In this document: in pieces, positions 1 to 8,616 of the stretch
Position numbering within the stretch: position 1 is the first letter of the stretch
How the letters are laid out: each line of letters begins with the position of its first letter
Assembly (NCBI GenBank): GCA_002441085.1
Contig: DJVF01000008.1
Coordinates: 1 to 16,968 of the forward strand
Direction of reading: 5' to 3'
DNA: 16,968 bases
Source: Patescibacteria group bacterium UBA6263
Lineage (GTDB): Bacteria; Patescibacteriota; Gracilibacteria; Absconditabacterales; Absconditicoccaceae
Translations under genes and position numbers: made by a program
The notes under the pieces: model-generated
Database searches by the model: none
The model's input: the letters and a program-made list of their open reading frames with translations, nothing else
What the model was told of the DNA's origin: nothing

Positions 1-120
1 ATTACTTTAAAAAGAATTAAGATATTGGATGTTATATCTTCTGAAAATGAAAATCTTCTTATGATAAAATGATCTTTGCCTTGAGCTTATAATGGTTTGC
101 TAAAGTTTATAATAGAATAA
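1..120 (+). CDS. rplC: 50S ribosomal protein L3, C-terminal end (partial)
   Basis: Reading frame 1 is open from the window edge to TAA at 118-120, with TGA read as glycine at 70-72 and 82-84. The last 39 residues end in a stretch (VISSENENLLMIKGSLPGAYNG) split as VISSENENLLMIKG and SLPGAYNG. It matches the L3 C-terminus, where a short beta segment 'LLVKGAVPGPKGG' precedes a final 'VxIK'-like strand. L3 binds 23S rRNA near the peptidyl-transferase centre and is an early assembly protein. Its place directly before rplD fits the S10 operon order. The start lies outside the window. The call rests on a short segment plus position. Confidence 0.8.
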
Positions 121-140
121 TATTTTACGATTTTGTATTT

Positions 141-773
141 ATGAAAATGGTATACTCTGTAGATGTTTATAATAAAGAATGAAAGGTTGTCTCTAAAATA
201 GAGTTGAATGAGAGTAGTTTTTCTGATTCTCCTGTAAGTCCCAATTTATTGCATGAATATTATTTGTATCAGATGGCAAATGCTCGTGTGAGTATAGCAA
301 ATACAAAGACTAGATGAGAAGTTGCGTGATCAAATAAAAAGATATTCAAACAAAAATGAACTGGAAATGCTAGAGCATGAGAAAAAAGATCTCCTATTAG
401 AAGATGATGATGAGTAGCTTTTGGGCCTAGGACTGAAAGAAATTTTTCTAAGTCTATGAATAAAAAATCTAGAAAACTTGCTATAAATTGACTGATTAGT
501 TTAAAAGCAAAGGATAATGCTATTTTGTGATTAGATTCTTTTGAATTTAAAGATATCAAAACTAAAAATGCTATTTCTGTGCTCAAAAATATATGATTAC
601 AAAATGAAAAAGTTTTGTTTGTTATGGATAAAAGAAGCCCTTTAATAGAAAAATCTTTTTCTAATATGGAAAATGTAAAATATATATTAGTTGATTATAT
701 CAATCCTTATGATTTGATGTATTATAATAAAGTATTGTTTTTGCAATCAGCATTGGAAATATTAAATAAATAA
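141..773 (+). CDS. rplD: 50S ribosomal protein L4
   Basis: This is a 210-residue L4, close to the usual size, from ATG 141 to TAA. Family signatures are present when TGA is glycine: KTRGEV at about residues 56-61, KGTGNAR at 72-78 and RRGGGVAFGP at 87-96. The three glycines of the last motif are three successive TGA codons (405-413). L4 binds domain I of 23S rRNA, and its extended loop lines the exit tunnel. In many bacteria L4 also represses its own S10 operon; nothing in this window shows that. The gene follows rplC after 20 nt and is 24 nt before rplW. No Shine-Dalgarno sequence precedes the start. Confidence 0.97.
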
Positions 774-797
774 TTTATTAGATATAATATGATATAG

Positions 798-1139
798 ATG
801 ACCTTCAAAAAAATATTACAACAAAGAGCGATCAAAAATTCTTCTACTAAAGCTATAAAAAAATTCTCTCCTTATGAGATTATTTTAGCTCCTATGGTAA
901 CAGAAAAAACTTATAAACAGCAAGAATCTGTAAATAAGTATTATTTTAAGATACACAAGGATGCAAATAAAAATGACGTGAGAGCTGCTATAGTTTATCT
1001 TTACAAGGTAGATCCATTGAAAATAAATATTATAAATGTGGCTTTTAAGTGAAGATGACAAAGAAAGTTGGTTAGAAAGTCTTATAAAAAAGTTGTTATT
1101 ACTCTAAATAAAAAAGATAAAATAGAAATTTGAGAATAA
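798..1139 (+). CDS. rplW: 50S ribosomal protein L23
   Basis: The gene encodes 113 residues from ATG 798 to TAA 1137. The core PYEIILAPMVTEKTY, the central KYYFKIHKDANKNDVRAAI and the C-terminal GRGQRKLVRKSYKKVVITL are diagnostic of L23. The C-terminal third is only reached by reading TGA at 1050-1052 as glycine, which opens the loop that normally reads 'G(K)xxR'. L23 sits at the polypeptide exit and is the docking site for trigger factor and the signal recognition particle. An in-frame ATG at 789 is followed at once by a TAG, so 798 is the start. No ribosome binding site is evident. Confidence 0.96.
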
Positions 1140-1166
1140 TATTTTAGATATATGAAATAATTTTAA

Positions 1167-2015
1167 ATGGCAATAAAGAAATACAAGCCTTATACTCCAT
1201 CTAGACGTTTCATGATATGATATGATTTTAGTGATATTACTAAAACATCACCTGAAAAGTCTTTGACAGTTTTTTTGGGTAAAACATGATGAAGAAATAA
1301 TAGATGAAGAATAACTTCTAGATTTATGTGAGGATGACATAAGAGACTTTATAGAATAGTCGATTTTAAAGGTTATGATAAATTATGAATACCTGCTAAG
1401 GTTGTAAGTATAGAGTATGATCCATACAGAAGCGCTAGGATAGCTTTATTATCTTTTGCAGATTGAGAAAAGAGATATGTTTTGGCTTGGAAGTGAATAA
1501 AGGTGTGAGATATTGTTACCAATTGAGAAGAGGCGCCAATACAATCTGGAAATAGAAAACAACTTAAAGATATCCCCGAGGGTATGAATGTATTTTGTTT
1601 GGAAGTGACTCCTTTTAGTAAATGAAAATTTATAAAATCAGCAGGTACTTCTGCTGCTATAGCATGAAAAGACGATCAACAAAAATTGGTATTTATTAAG
1701 ATGCCTTCTGGAGAAGTAAGAAAATTTAATGAAAATTGTCGAGCTACTATATGAGAAATATGAAATGAACAACATAAAAATATAGTTATAGGTAAAGCAT
1801 GAAGACAAAGATGGCTTGGTAAAAAGCCTCATGTTCTTTGAAAAAATATGAATCCTGTAGATCATCCTCATGGATGATGAGAATGACATTCTCCAATATG
1901 ATCAAAGAGATGACCAAAATCATTTACTTGAAAGCTTGTAGGATCTTGAATAAAAACAAGAAAGAGTGGTAAACGATCTACAAAGTTTATTGTTTCTAAG
2001 AGAGTAAAGAAATAG
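1167..2015 (+). CDS. rplB: 50S ribosomal protein L2
   Basis: A 282-residue L2, the normal length is about 275. The start MAIKKYKPYTPSRRFM, the block GGRNNRGRIT followed by FMGGGHKRLYR, and the near-invariant NPVDHPHGGGEGHSPIG close to the C-terminus identify it. The latter contains three TGA codons at 1875, 1878 and 1884, all at invariant glycines. L2 is required for subunit association and peptidyl transfer, and the histidine of the VDHPHGGG loop lies near the catalytic centre. The gene has one of the highest TGA counts in the window and stops at TAG. It is 27 nt after rplW and 55 nt before rpsS. Confidence 0.98.
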
Positions 2016-2070
2016 TTGTTTGAAAATGTTATATTTTATAAAATTTTATTTGTTTAAGTTTGTTAAATAA

Positions 2071-2328
2071 ATGGCAAGATCTCTTAAAAAAGGGTTTTAT
2101 GTGAATGAAAAGATTTTGAATAAAGTAAATAAGATGACTGATTGATGAGAAAAAAAAGTTATCAAAATATGGGATAGAGCCTGTCATATAGTCCCTCCAA
2201 TGATATGATTTACTTTTGCTGTTCATAATTGAAAACAATTTGTTAGTGTCTATGTGACTGAAGATATGATATGACATAGATTGGGAGAGTTTGTTCCTAC
2301 TAGGACATTTAGATGACATCCTTTCTAA
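2071..2328 (+). CDS. rpsS: 30S ribosomal protein S19
   Basis: The product is 85 residues, the usual S19 size is about 90. It begins MARSLKKGFYVNEKIL and continues with IKIWDRACHIVPPMIGFTFAVHNG (given here as IKIWDRACHIVPPMIG plus FTFAVHNG), then HRLGEFVPTRTFRGH, all classical S19 blocks. TGA is glycine in the MIGFTF, HNGK and FRGH motifs, which are strongly conserved glycines. S19 lies in the head of the small subunit, pairs with S13 and contacts the A-site tRNA and the B1a intersubunit bridge. The stop is TAA 2326-2328. An 88-nt AT-rich gap with no other gene follows. Confidence 0.97.
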
Positions 2329-2416
2329 TTGTATATCAAAAATCTGATGAAATTTGTTTCCTAATTGAAAAATAAATTAATTATTATTTATTATTTATAT
2401 ATGTATATATTTGCTT

Positions 2417-2758
2417 ATGAGTAATACGGCTAATGCTACTTTAAAATATGCTTTGACTTCTGATAAGAAATTATCTTTGATGGCAAAATTTGTGAAGTGA
2501 AAAAAAGCAAAAGAAGCTATGGAATCTTTGCAGTTTGTTCCCAAAAGAACTGCAAAAATATTATATAAAGTTATAAGATCTGCTGTAGCTAATGCTACTG
2601 TTGCTTGATTAAAGATTGAGGATTTGTGGATCGACAGAATAGAAATATGAAGAGGACCAAAATTAAAAAGAATCAGATTTGTATCTAGGTCTAGAGTAAA
2701 TTATATTATAAAACATAGAGCTTTTGTGAAGGTTATTTTATCTGATAAAGTTGGATAA
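2417..2758 (+). CDS. rplV: 50S ribosomal protein L22
   Basis: The gene encodes 113 residues, typical for L22. Recognisable parts are the N-terminal helix region ending in VKGKKAKEAMESLQFVPKR, the helix KILYKVIRSAVANAT, and the C-terminal hairpin IDRIEIGRGPKLKRIRF followed by SRSRVNYIIKHRA. The hairpin loop of L22 reaches into the exit tunnel. TGA supplies glycine in VKGKKA and EIGRGP. An upstream ATG at 2401 runs into TAA after seven codons, and that TAA overlaps the true start, so ATG 2417 is chosen. The N-terminus is more divergent than the rest, which is common in CPR L22. Confidence 0.93.
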
Positions 2759-2819
2759 AAGCGACTTTAAACTTTTGAAAAGTTTATTAGTCTTATTTAA
2801 TTATTAAGTAAATTTAATT

Positions 2820-3485
2820 ATGTGACAAAAGGTAAATCCTATTTGAATGAGAGTGTGAACAATGAAATCTTGGCCTGCTGAATGGTTTGCAAAAACCAAA
2901 ATGGCTAGTGCGGATTTTTTTGTAGAAGATATCAAAATTAGAAATTTTATAGATAAATTATTTCCAAGAGCTGGTATATCAAAAGTTGTTATTCGTAAAA
3001 CACTTAGAGAATGAGAAATAATAATATTTGCATCTAAAGTTGGTGTAATAATGTGAAAACAATGAGCTAAAATTAAAGAAGCTGAAGAAGCTTTGAAAAA
3101 AATGTTCTCAAAAGATTTTAAAATCAACATAAAAGAAGTTAGATTGCCTGAACTTTCGGCTAGAGTAATGGCTGAGTTTATTGCGACTCAATTGGAAGCT
3201 AGAATGCCATATAGAAAAGTTGCAAAAAATACATTATCTAAGATTCTTGAAAAATGAGCTTTGTGAGCAAAAATACAGATATGAGGAAGATTGAATTGAT
3301 CAGATATAGCTAGAACAGAAAAATTTATAGAATGAAGAGTTTCTTTGCAGACTTTTAGGTCTGATATAGACTACCATTATTTACAAGCTATGACTAAATA
3401 TTGAGTTTTGTGAGTAAAGGTTTGGATAGAAAAGTGAACTTTGTATGGAAATAAAAAAAAGACCAAAAAATCAATTAACTTTTAA
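2820..3485 (+). CDS. rpsC: 30S ribosomal protein S3
   Basis: A 221-residue S3. The start codon is immediately followed by TGA (2823-2825), giving MGQKVNPIGMRVG, the universal S3 N-terminus. This is among the clearest evidence here that TGA is glycine. The KH domain lies around residues 40-110, with VGVIMGKQGAKIKE as its GxxG-like loop. The C-terminal S3 domain shows ARVMAEFIATQLE and RMPYRKV, then a GAKIQIGGRLNGSDIAR block split by TGA codons. S3 forms the mRNA entry channel with S4 and S5 and has helicase activity. The gene ends in tandem TAA TAA. It lies 61 nt after rplV and 18 nt before rplP. Confidence 0.98.
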
Positions 3486-3503
3486 TAATTTGTATTAAAT
3501 AAG

Positions 3504-3923
3504 ATGTTATTAACTCCCAAAAGATGGAAATTTAGAAAGAGACATGTAAAACCATTGAGTGGTAAAAGTGTTAGATGAAGTTATATTTCTTTTTGAGAAT
3601 ACTGACTAAAAGCTATTACTAGTTGACATATAACCAATAAACAATTGGAAGCTGCTAGAAAGGTTGTCGTAAGAAATATTAGAAAAGTATGACAGATTTG
3701 GTTTAGGGTTTTTCCTGATGTTCCTCTTACAAAAAAATGATTGGAAATGCCTATGGGTACTTGAAAATGAGATGTAAATATTTATGCAGCTGCTGTTAGA
3801 AAATGAAAAATAATATTGGAATTGACATGATTGTCACAGGAAGAGGCTATGAAAGTTTTGACATCTGCATGAAAAAAGTTGCCTGTAAAAACTAGAGTTA
3901 TTACAAAATGAGAAATTAGATAG
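3504..3923 (+). CDS. rplP: 50S ribosomal protein L16
   Basis: A 139-residue protein, the standard L16 length. It opens MLLTPKRWKFRKRHVK (bacterial L16 usually starts MLxPKRxKyRKxxR) and contains GSYISFGEYGLKA, VRNIRKVGQIWFRVFPD and PMGTGKGDVNIYAA, all family landmarks. Eleven or more glycines are TGA, including both in the TGKGD loop. The loop usually reads 'RMGSGKG' and here is EMPMGTGKG. L16 organises the A-site tRNA binding region of the large subunit and is a late assembly protein. The stop is TAG. The gene is followed by a 48-nt spacer and rpmC. Confidence 0.97.
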
Positions 3924-3971
3924 TATTTTATTTTATTCAAATTATTGGAAATGAAAGGTAAGTGATTATTT

Positions 3972-4178
3972 ATGAAAGACTTGTCTGATAAATCACCAAA
4001 AGAACTTGTAAATATGAGAAAGAAGATGAAATCTGATTTGTATTCTTTGAAAATGAAAAATTCTATACGTGGTTTAAAAAAAACTAGTGATATATCTGAA
4101 ACTCGTAAAAAAATAGCTAGGGTAAATACTGTTTTAAAATCTAAGATAAAAGAACAACATGACAATAATATGAAATAA
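3972..4178 (+). CDS. rpmC: 50S ribosomal protein L29
   Basis: The product has 68 residues, within the L29 range of 60-70. It aligns from its start, MKDLSDKSPKEL, with the usual 'MKAKELREKSVEEL'. The second helix, RKKIARVNTVLKSK, is the signature 'RRxIARxxTVLxE'. The start is chosen by this alignment and by a possible weak ribosome binding site, AAAGG, at 3954-3958. An in-frame ATG at 3951 would add MKGKGLF, crossing one TGA glycine codon, and cannot be excluded. L29 sits beside L23 at the exit site. The last 20 nt overlap the start of rpsQ in another frame, suggesting translational coupling. Confidence 0.92.
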   Translation: MKDLSDKSPKELVNMRKKMKSDLYSLKMKNSIRGLKKTSDISETRKKIARVNTVLKSKIKEQHDNNMK

Positions 4179-4410
4179 AAATATCAAGGAACTTACTGGA
4201 GAAATTGTAAGTGATAGAGTAGACAATACTCGTACTGTGTTGGTTAGAACTGTAAAGACTCATCCTTTGTATAAAAAAAGATTTGTTGTTAAAAAAAAGT
4301 ATTATGCTCATGATGATAAAAACGAATCAAAGATGTGAGATAAGGTTTTGATAAGAGAAGATAAACCAGTTAGTAAGTCAAAAAGATGGAAGTTGATTAA
4401 GGTTTTATAG
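4159..4410 (+). CDS. rpsQ: 30S ribosomal protein S17
   Basis: The gene encodes 83 residues. The body KELTGEIVSDRVDNTRTVLV, then HPLYKKRFVVKKKYYAHDD and SKRWKLIKVL, follows the S17 pattern (TGxVVSdKmdkTvvV, HPlYkK, KyhaHDe, GD.V.I.E.rPlSKtKrw). ATG 4159 gives MTIIGNKNIKELTG, with TGA glycine at residue 5. This start lies inside rpmC, overlapping it by 20 nt, and is the only ATG upstream of the conserved core in this frame. S17 is a primary 16S rRNA binder in the body of the small subunit. The stop is TAG 4408-4410. Confidence 0.95.
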
Positions 4411-4432
4411 TTTTATATTTTAGGTTTCAAAA

Positions 4433-4813
4433 ATGTTACAAAATGAATCGGTGGTTGTTGTTGCTGATAATAGTTGAGCAAAAAAAGCAAAAATAATCAG
4501 AATAATAAAATCTTCTATGGCTAAAAAAGCTATAATATGAGACAAGGTTGTAGTTGCAATTCAAGAAGCTACTCCTACTTGATCTGTAAAAAAATGACAA
4601 GTTGTGCGAGCTATAGTTATTAGAACCAAGAAAGAAACTAGAAGATCTGATGGGTCTTATATCAGATTTGGTGATAATGCTATTGTTTTGTTGACTAAGG
4701 ATGCAAAATGAAATTTAAGTCCTATTGGGAAAAGAGTTTTTGGTCCTGTTGCTAGAGAATTGAAAGATTTGTGATACAAAAATATTACTAATATGGCTGA
4801 GGAAGTACTTTAA
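4433..4813 (+). CDS. rplN: 50S ribosomal protein L14
   Basis: A 126-residue L14, close to the usual 122. Landmarks are VVVADNSGAKKAKIIRI, IGDKVVVAIQEATPTG, VIRTKKETRRSDGSYIRFG, and near the end KRVFGPVARELKDLG followed by MAEEVL. TGA encodes glycine in ADNSGAK and in IGDKV, both near-invariant. L14 lies at the subunit interface, contacting helix 95 of 23S rRNA and forming bridge B8. It is also the binding site of the silencing factor RsfS. A few bases resembling AGG (4422-4424) precede the start by eight nt, one of the few weak Shine-Dalgarno-like matches in the operon. Confidence 0.98.
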
Positions 4814-4874
4814 TCAATTTATAATTCAAAATTAAGAATTCAGAATTGTTTATTTAAAATTAATTGTTTAGAAA

Positions 4875-5165
4875 ATGAAAAAATTAAAGAAATCAGATCC
4901 TGTAATTGTTATCTCATGAAAAAATAAATGAAAAATCTCTACTATAGAAAATATAAATGGGGATCTTGTTTATGTAAAATGAGTAAATGAAGCCAAGAGA
5001 GCAACAAAAGGAAAATGATTTATAAAAAAAATATTACCGATACATATTTCTAATGTAATGTACTATTTGGAAGCTGAAAAAAAATGAACTAAAATAAAGA
5101 TAGAATCAAATTCTAAATGAAAAAATATTAGAAAATCAAAAGAATTTAATTCTTTGTTAGACTAG
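4875..5165 (+). CDS. rplX: 50S ribosomal protein L24
   Basis: The product is 96 residues, within the L24 range. It begins MKKLKKSDPVIVISGKNKGK, the KOW motif of L24 (KkGDxVxVisGKdKGK), with both glycines of SGKNKGK encoded by TGA. It continues with VYVKGVNEAKRATKG and LPIHISNVMYY; the latter matches the 'apIHvSNVml' block. L24 is an assembly initiator that binds the 5' end of 23S rRNA. The usual second aspartate of the KOW segment and the zinc-like 'D...TR.r' end are replaced by a lysine/serine-rich tail. It lies 61 nt after rplN in an AT-rich gap that contains a small AATTCAAAATTAAGAATT-type repeat. Confidence 0.95.
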
Positions 5166-5187
5166 TTTTATACTATTTTAAAAAATT

Positions 5188-5730
5188 ATGCCCAAGAAGA
5201 TTACAGAAAAAGATGAAGCTTTGCTAAAATTAAAAGACAAGCTAAAAATAAAAAATATTAATTCTGTACCTAGAATACAAAAGGTTATCGTGGCTTGTTG
5301 AATATGATCTTTGGTTACTAGAAAGTGACAAAAAGATTTTGAAGAATTTGAAAAAAATCTAAAGAGAATAACTTGACAGAAATCTCGTATAATAAAATCT
5401 AAAAAAGCTATCTCTAATTTTAAACTTAGAGAATGATTGCCTGTAATGATGCAAGTGACACTTAGAAAAAAAAGAGCTAATGATTTTTTGGATAGATTTG
5501 TAAAATTGGTGTTACCAAGATTTAGAGATTTTAATTGAATATCATTCAAGAGTTTTGATCCTAGTTGAGTATTGAATATTGGTATGCCAAATTATAATAT
5601 ATTCCCGGAATTGGGATTGGATGATGTTACGATACCTATGTGATTGCAAATAACTATAGTAACAAGTTGAAAAAACGCAGAACAATCAAAAGCATTATTG
5701 GAAAGCTTATGATTTGTATTTAAATTATAA
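5188..5730 (+). CDS. rplE: 50S ribosomal protein L5
   Basis: A 180-residue L5, the standard size. Matches include INSVPRIQKVIVACGIGS (usually 'npmqvPkiekivvNmGvG'), LKRITGQKSRIIKSKKAISNF split at SKKAI, FKLREGLPVMMQVTLR, and the C-terminal LNIGMPNYNIFPEL and MGLQITIVTSGKNAEQSKAL. The central ring that contacts 5S rRNA and the P-site tRNA elbow is present. TGA glycines occur in GIGS, TGQ, REGLP and SGKN, all expected positions. The usual arginine of 'PRxRDFRG' is present as LPRFRDFNG. It is 22 nt after rplX and nine nt before rpsN. Confidence 0.98.
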
Positions 5731-5739
5731 TATTTATTG

Positions 5740-5955
5740 ATGGCAAAGACATCCTTGAAAGTAAAACAATGGAAAATGTATGAACAAAGATTTGTAAAAT
5801 GAAAAGCATTAGAAAGACCTACGAAGTATTACAATAGGTGTAGATTATGTGGGAGATCTAAATCTTTTATAAGAGATTTTGGTATATGTAGAGTTTGTCT
5901 TAGAAAATATGCTAGAGACTGAATGATTATGTGATTGAGAAAAGCTAGCTGGTAA
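5740..5955 (+). CDS. rpsN: 30S ribosomal protein S14, zinc-binding short form
   Basis: The 71-residue product is the short, type Z form of S14. Two zinc-ligand pairs, CRLCGR and CRVC, are spaced as in the C+ family, and the end CLRKYARDGMIMGLRKASW matches the conserved 'FR.lA..GeiPGvrKaSW'. The N-terminus MAKTSLKVKQ is also typical. S14 acts in the head of the small subunit near S3 and S10. The zinc form is usual in low-GC lineages. The start is the ATG nine nt after the rplE stop; no Shine-Dalgarno sequence is seen. Two TGA codons encode glycine near the end, including the DG of ARDGMI. Confidence 0.97.
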
Positions 5956-5989
5956 TTTTTGGTTTAATTTATTATTAAAAAAACGAGTA

Positions 5990-6394
5990 ATGACTTATGT
6001 TAATGCCCCTATTCATGATCTTCTTATTAGAATCAAAAACGCTTATATGGCTCGTAAAACGGTTGTAGATTGAGTAGTTTTTTCTAATTTTAAAATAAAG
6101 ATTTTGGAATTATTGAAACAATATGGTTTTATAAATGATTTTGAAATTATAAAAGAAGATAAAAAAGCTTTTATAAAAGTATTTTTGAAAAAAGTAGAAA
6201 ACCCTGTTGATGATATTCCAGAAATAAAATTTTATTCCAAGCCATCTAGGCCATGGTATGTCAGTTATAAAGACATCAAAACTGTAGCTGGTGGTAAATG
6301 AATAGGTATAATATCTACAAATCAATGACTTATGGCTGCTCATCTTGCTAAAAAAAGTAAGGTTTGATGAGAGCTTATTGCTGAGATATATTAA
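5990..6394 (+). CDS. rpsH: 30S ribosomal protein S8
   Basis: The gene encodes 134 residues, the normal S8 length. The N-terminal block NAPIHDLLIRIKNAYMARK matches 'tDPIaDmLTRIRNA'. The C-terminal block AGGKGIGIISTNQGLMAAHL followed by GGELIAEIY matches the diagnostic 'GiGiaIlSTskGvmtd..Ar....GGEvlcyvw'. Glycines in GKGIG, NQGLM and GGE are partly TGA. S8 is a primary 16S rRNA binder, and in some bacteria represses the spc operon by binding a mimic of helix 21 near rplE. I did not find a convincing mimic here. It lies 34 nt after rpsN. Confidence 0.97.
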
Positions 6395-6446
6395 AGTCTT
6401 GTAATTGTGATTATATAAAAAGTTTTAAAATATTAAATATTTAGTG

Positions 6447-6992
6447 ATGTCAAAGATTGGAAAGAAATCTATTGTTATACCTGAATGAGTAACGGTTTTG
6501 ATAGAAAAGGATATTATAAAAATAAAAGGACCTCAATGAGAATTGTCTTATAATTTTTTGGATTGTGTAGATTTGAAACAAGAGGAAAATAAACTTCATG
6601 TTAATGTTTTGGATGAAAATAAAAGAAATATTCGATGATTGACTAGAACCTTGATAAGCAATATGGTAGAATGAGTGACTAGTTGATATGAAAAAAAACT
6701 ACTTTTGATGTGAGTTGGATATACAGTCAAGTTAGAATGACAAAAACTTGTGTTTGCTTTGTGATTGTCGCATAAGGTAAATTTTGAAATACCATCAGAT
6801 ATGAAAGTTTGAGTAGAACAGGATCCAAAATGAAATTATATTATCAGTATAAAATCTATAAATAAAGAACGTTTGTGACAAGTTGCTGCAAATATAAGAT
6901 TTCTAAAAGTTCCTGAACCATATAAATGAAAATGAATAAGATATATAGATGAGGTTATAAAGTTAAAGGCTGGTAAAACAGCTAAAAAATAG
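6447..6992 (+). CDS. rplF: 50S ribosomal protein L6
   Basis: A 181-residue L6 made of two similar halves, as in the family. The N-terminus is MSKIGKKSIVIPEGVTV, then IKIKGPQGELS, RNIRGLTRTLISNMVEGVTSG and KLLLMGVGYTVKLEGQKLVF; the C-terminal signature is VPEPYKGKGIRY ('PPEPYKGKGIrY'). More than half of the glycines are TGA, including both in YKGKG. L6 lies near the factor-binding site and the sarcin-ricin loop. The gene ends in TAG. The 52-nt upstream gap contains nothing recognisable beyond AT-rich sequence. Confidence 0.98.
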
Positions 6993-7016
6993 TTTATTTT
7001 TATAATATAAGTTTAA

Positions 7017-7376
7017 ATGAGAAATTTGTGAAAAACACTTAAACAAAAAGTTGCTAAATATGCTAGAAGAAAGCATAAGGTAAATTTTAAAATAAAGAAA
7101 TTTACTGACAATCCTAGAGTAGTTATAAATAAATCAAATATGTTTATAAAAGCACAGGTTATTGCTGTAGATGGTAAGGTATTGACAAATATTATAGATA
7201 AATGACAAAAATGAGAGACTAAAACTCAAAGAGCAGAATCTGCTGGTATTGTATTAGCAGAAAAATTATTGAAAGATGGTATCAAAAAAGTTTCTTTTGA
7301 TAGAAATGGTAACCTTTATCATTGAAGAGTAAAAGCTTTTGCTGAGTGAATGAGAAAGGGTTGACTAGAACTATAA
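7017..7376 (+). CDS. rplR: 50S ribosomal protein L18
   Basis: The product is 119 residues. The N-terminal KYARRKHKVNFKIKKF, the strand NPRVVINKSNMFIKAQVI, and the C-terminal VSFDRNGNLYHGRVKAFAEG define L18 (usually 'vvFDRgGylYHGRVkAlAdaaReaGL'). The end GMRKGGLEL uses TGA for glycine. L18 carries 5S rRNA into the large subunit together with L5. The gene is 24 nt after rplF, ends in tandem TAA TAA, and is 44 nt before rpsE. Both TAA codons in tandem are also seen at rpsC and rpsE. Confidence 0.97.
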
Positions 7377-7420
7377 TAAATATTATTTTTGTATAAACTT
7401 TATATTATATAATTATTTTA

Positions 7421-8107
7421 ATGAGACCAGAGACTTGAGAAAAAAATAGAACAAAAAAAGAATTTGAAGAACTTTTGTTGGAAGTTAGAAGAGTAACTAG
7501 AGTAACTACATGATGAAGAAGATTGTCTTTTAGGGCAACAGTTTTGGTGGGTAATAAAAAATGAAAAATTGGAATAGGCTTATCTAAAGGTAATGATGTG
7601 ACTTCTGCTGTGAAAAAAGCTGCTAATGAAGCATATAAAAATATGTTTATAGTGCCTATTACAAAATCAGATACAGTTCCCTATCCTATTTCTTTGAATT
7701 ATAAAGCTTGTTTTATAAAATTATTACCAGCTTCTGCAGGTACTGGTTTGAAGGCTGGATCATCAGTGAGATCTGTTTTGGAATTGGCTGGATATTCTAA
7801 TGTGTTATCCAAAATAGTTGGGTCAAACAATAAATTAAATAATGCTTTGGCTACTATAAGAGCATTGACAAAATACAAACATGCTGATCATTTTAATGCT
7901 TTGCATGATAAAAAAATAGTAGAAGATAAAAAAGATACTAATGTAGAGGGAGATGATAAAAATAAAGCAAAAGAAGTTGTAGCTATTCAAAAGCCTGAGG
8001 TAAAAGATAAAGAAAAAATAGCTCCTGTAATTGAAAATAAAGCAAAAGAAGTTATTAAAAAACCTATCAAAAAAGTAGTTTCTAAAGCTACAAAAGCTAA
8101 AAAATAA
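7421..8107 (+). CDS. rpsE: 30S ribosomal protein S5 with a lysine-rich C-terminal tail
   Basis: A 228-residue S5, longer than the usual 165-170. The double-stranded-RNA-binding-like N-terminal domain contains VRRVTRVTTGGRRLSFRATV and GNKKGKIGIGLSKGNDV. The C-terminal domain has VKLLPA-like IKLLPASAGTGLKAGSSVRS and ELAGYSNVLSKIVGSNN. The ATG start gives MRPETGEKNR; reading TGA as a stop would force a false start at a GTG inside the gene. From about residue 165 a tail of some 64 residues rich in K, A, E and V follows, with NKAKEV occurring twice. S5 guards mRNA entry and decoding accuracy. Neighbouring rpmD (L30) is absent. Confidence 0.97.
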
Positions 8108-8137
8108 TAAATTTTTTATTCAAAAATATTGTAAAAA

Positions 8138-8602
8138 ATGAAGTTACATAATTTAAAAAGAAGTACTGGATTGAATAAGAAAGCCAAGAGATTGGGAAGA
8201 TGAAATGCTTCTGGAAAATGAAATTATTCATGAAAGTGATTGAAATGACAAAAGGCTAGATCATGAGCACCTAGACCAGGTTTTGAATGAGGTCAAACTT
8301 CTTTGTTGCAAAGACGACCCAAAAGTAGATGATTCAAAAGATACTATAAATTGGTAGATGAATACATAGTTTTGAATGTATCTGATTTGCAAAATGACAA
8401 AAGAATTGAAAAGTGAACTGTAAATAAACAGATTTTGAAGGATTTTGGATATATCAAAAAATTATCTTTGAATGTCAAAATTTTGTGAAATTGAGAGTTT
8501 ACCAAGTCTTTGAATTTTGAATGAATAGAATGTTTTTCTAAAACAGCTATAGAAAAAATTGAGAAAGCATGATGAAAAATATTGGATAAAAAGACCGCTT
8601 AA
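8138..8602 (+). CDS. rplO: 50S ribosomal protein L15
   Basis: The gene encodes 154 residues, usual for L15. The N-terminal arm MKLHNLKRSTGLNKKAKRLG, then GNASGKGNYSGKGLKGQKAR and GAPRPGFEGGQTSLLQRRPK, is the glycine-rich L15 extension ('GRGxgSGkGktsGrGhKGQkaRsG'). Most of those glycines are TGA, making this one of the densest TGA stretches. The C-terminal EKIEKAGGKI matches the family's last helix. CGA encodes arginine within the conserved QRRPK. L15 binds 23S rRNA late in assembly. The stop TAA lies in the loop of a terminator hairpin, and secY begins 30 nt later. Confidence 0.97.
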
Positions 8603-8616
8603 GCGGCTTTTATTTT
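8588..8616 (+). terminator. Intrinsic terminator overlapping the rplO stop codon
   Basis: The perfect stem CCGC (8595-8598) / GCGG (8603-8606) encloses the loop TTAA, which carries the rplO stop codon. The stem is extended through one mismatch by AAAAG pairing with the following TTTT, and a T-rich tract TTTTATTTT runs to 8616. Since secY starts only 17 nt later in the same direction, it may attenuate rather than end transcription. Confidence 0.6.

Noticed and set aside
269..586. Minus-strand open frame opposite rplD
   Set aside because: It is the shadow of rplD; its hydrophobic translation matches no family. The same applies to minus-strand frames opposite rplB, rpsS, rpsC, rplP/rpmC, rplE, rpsH and secY.
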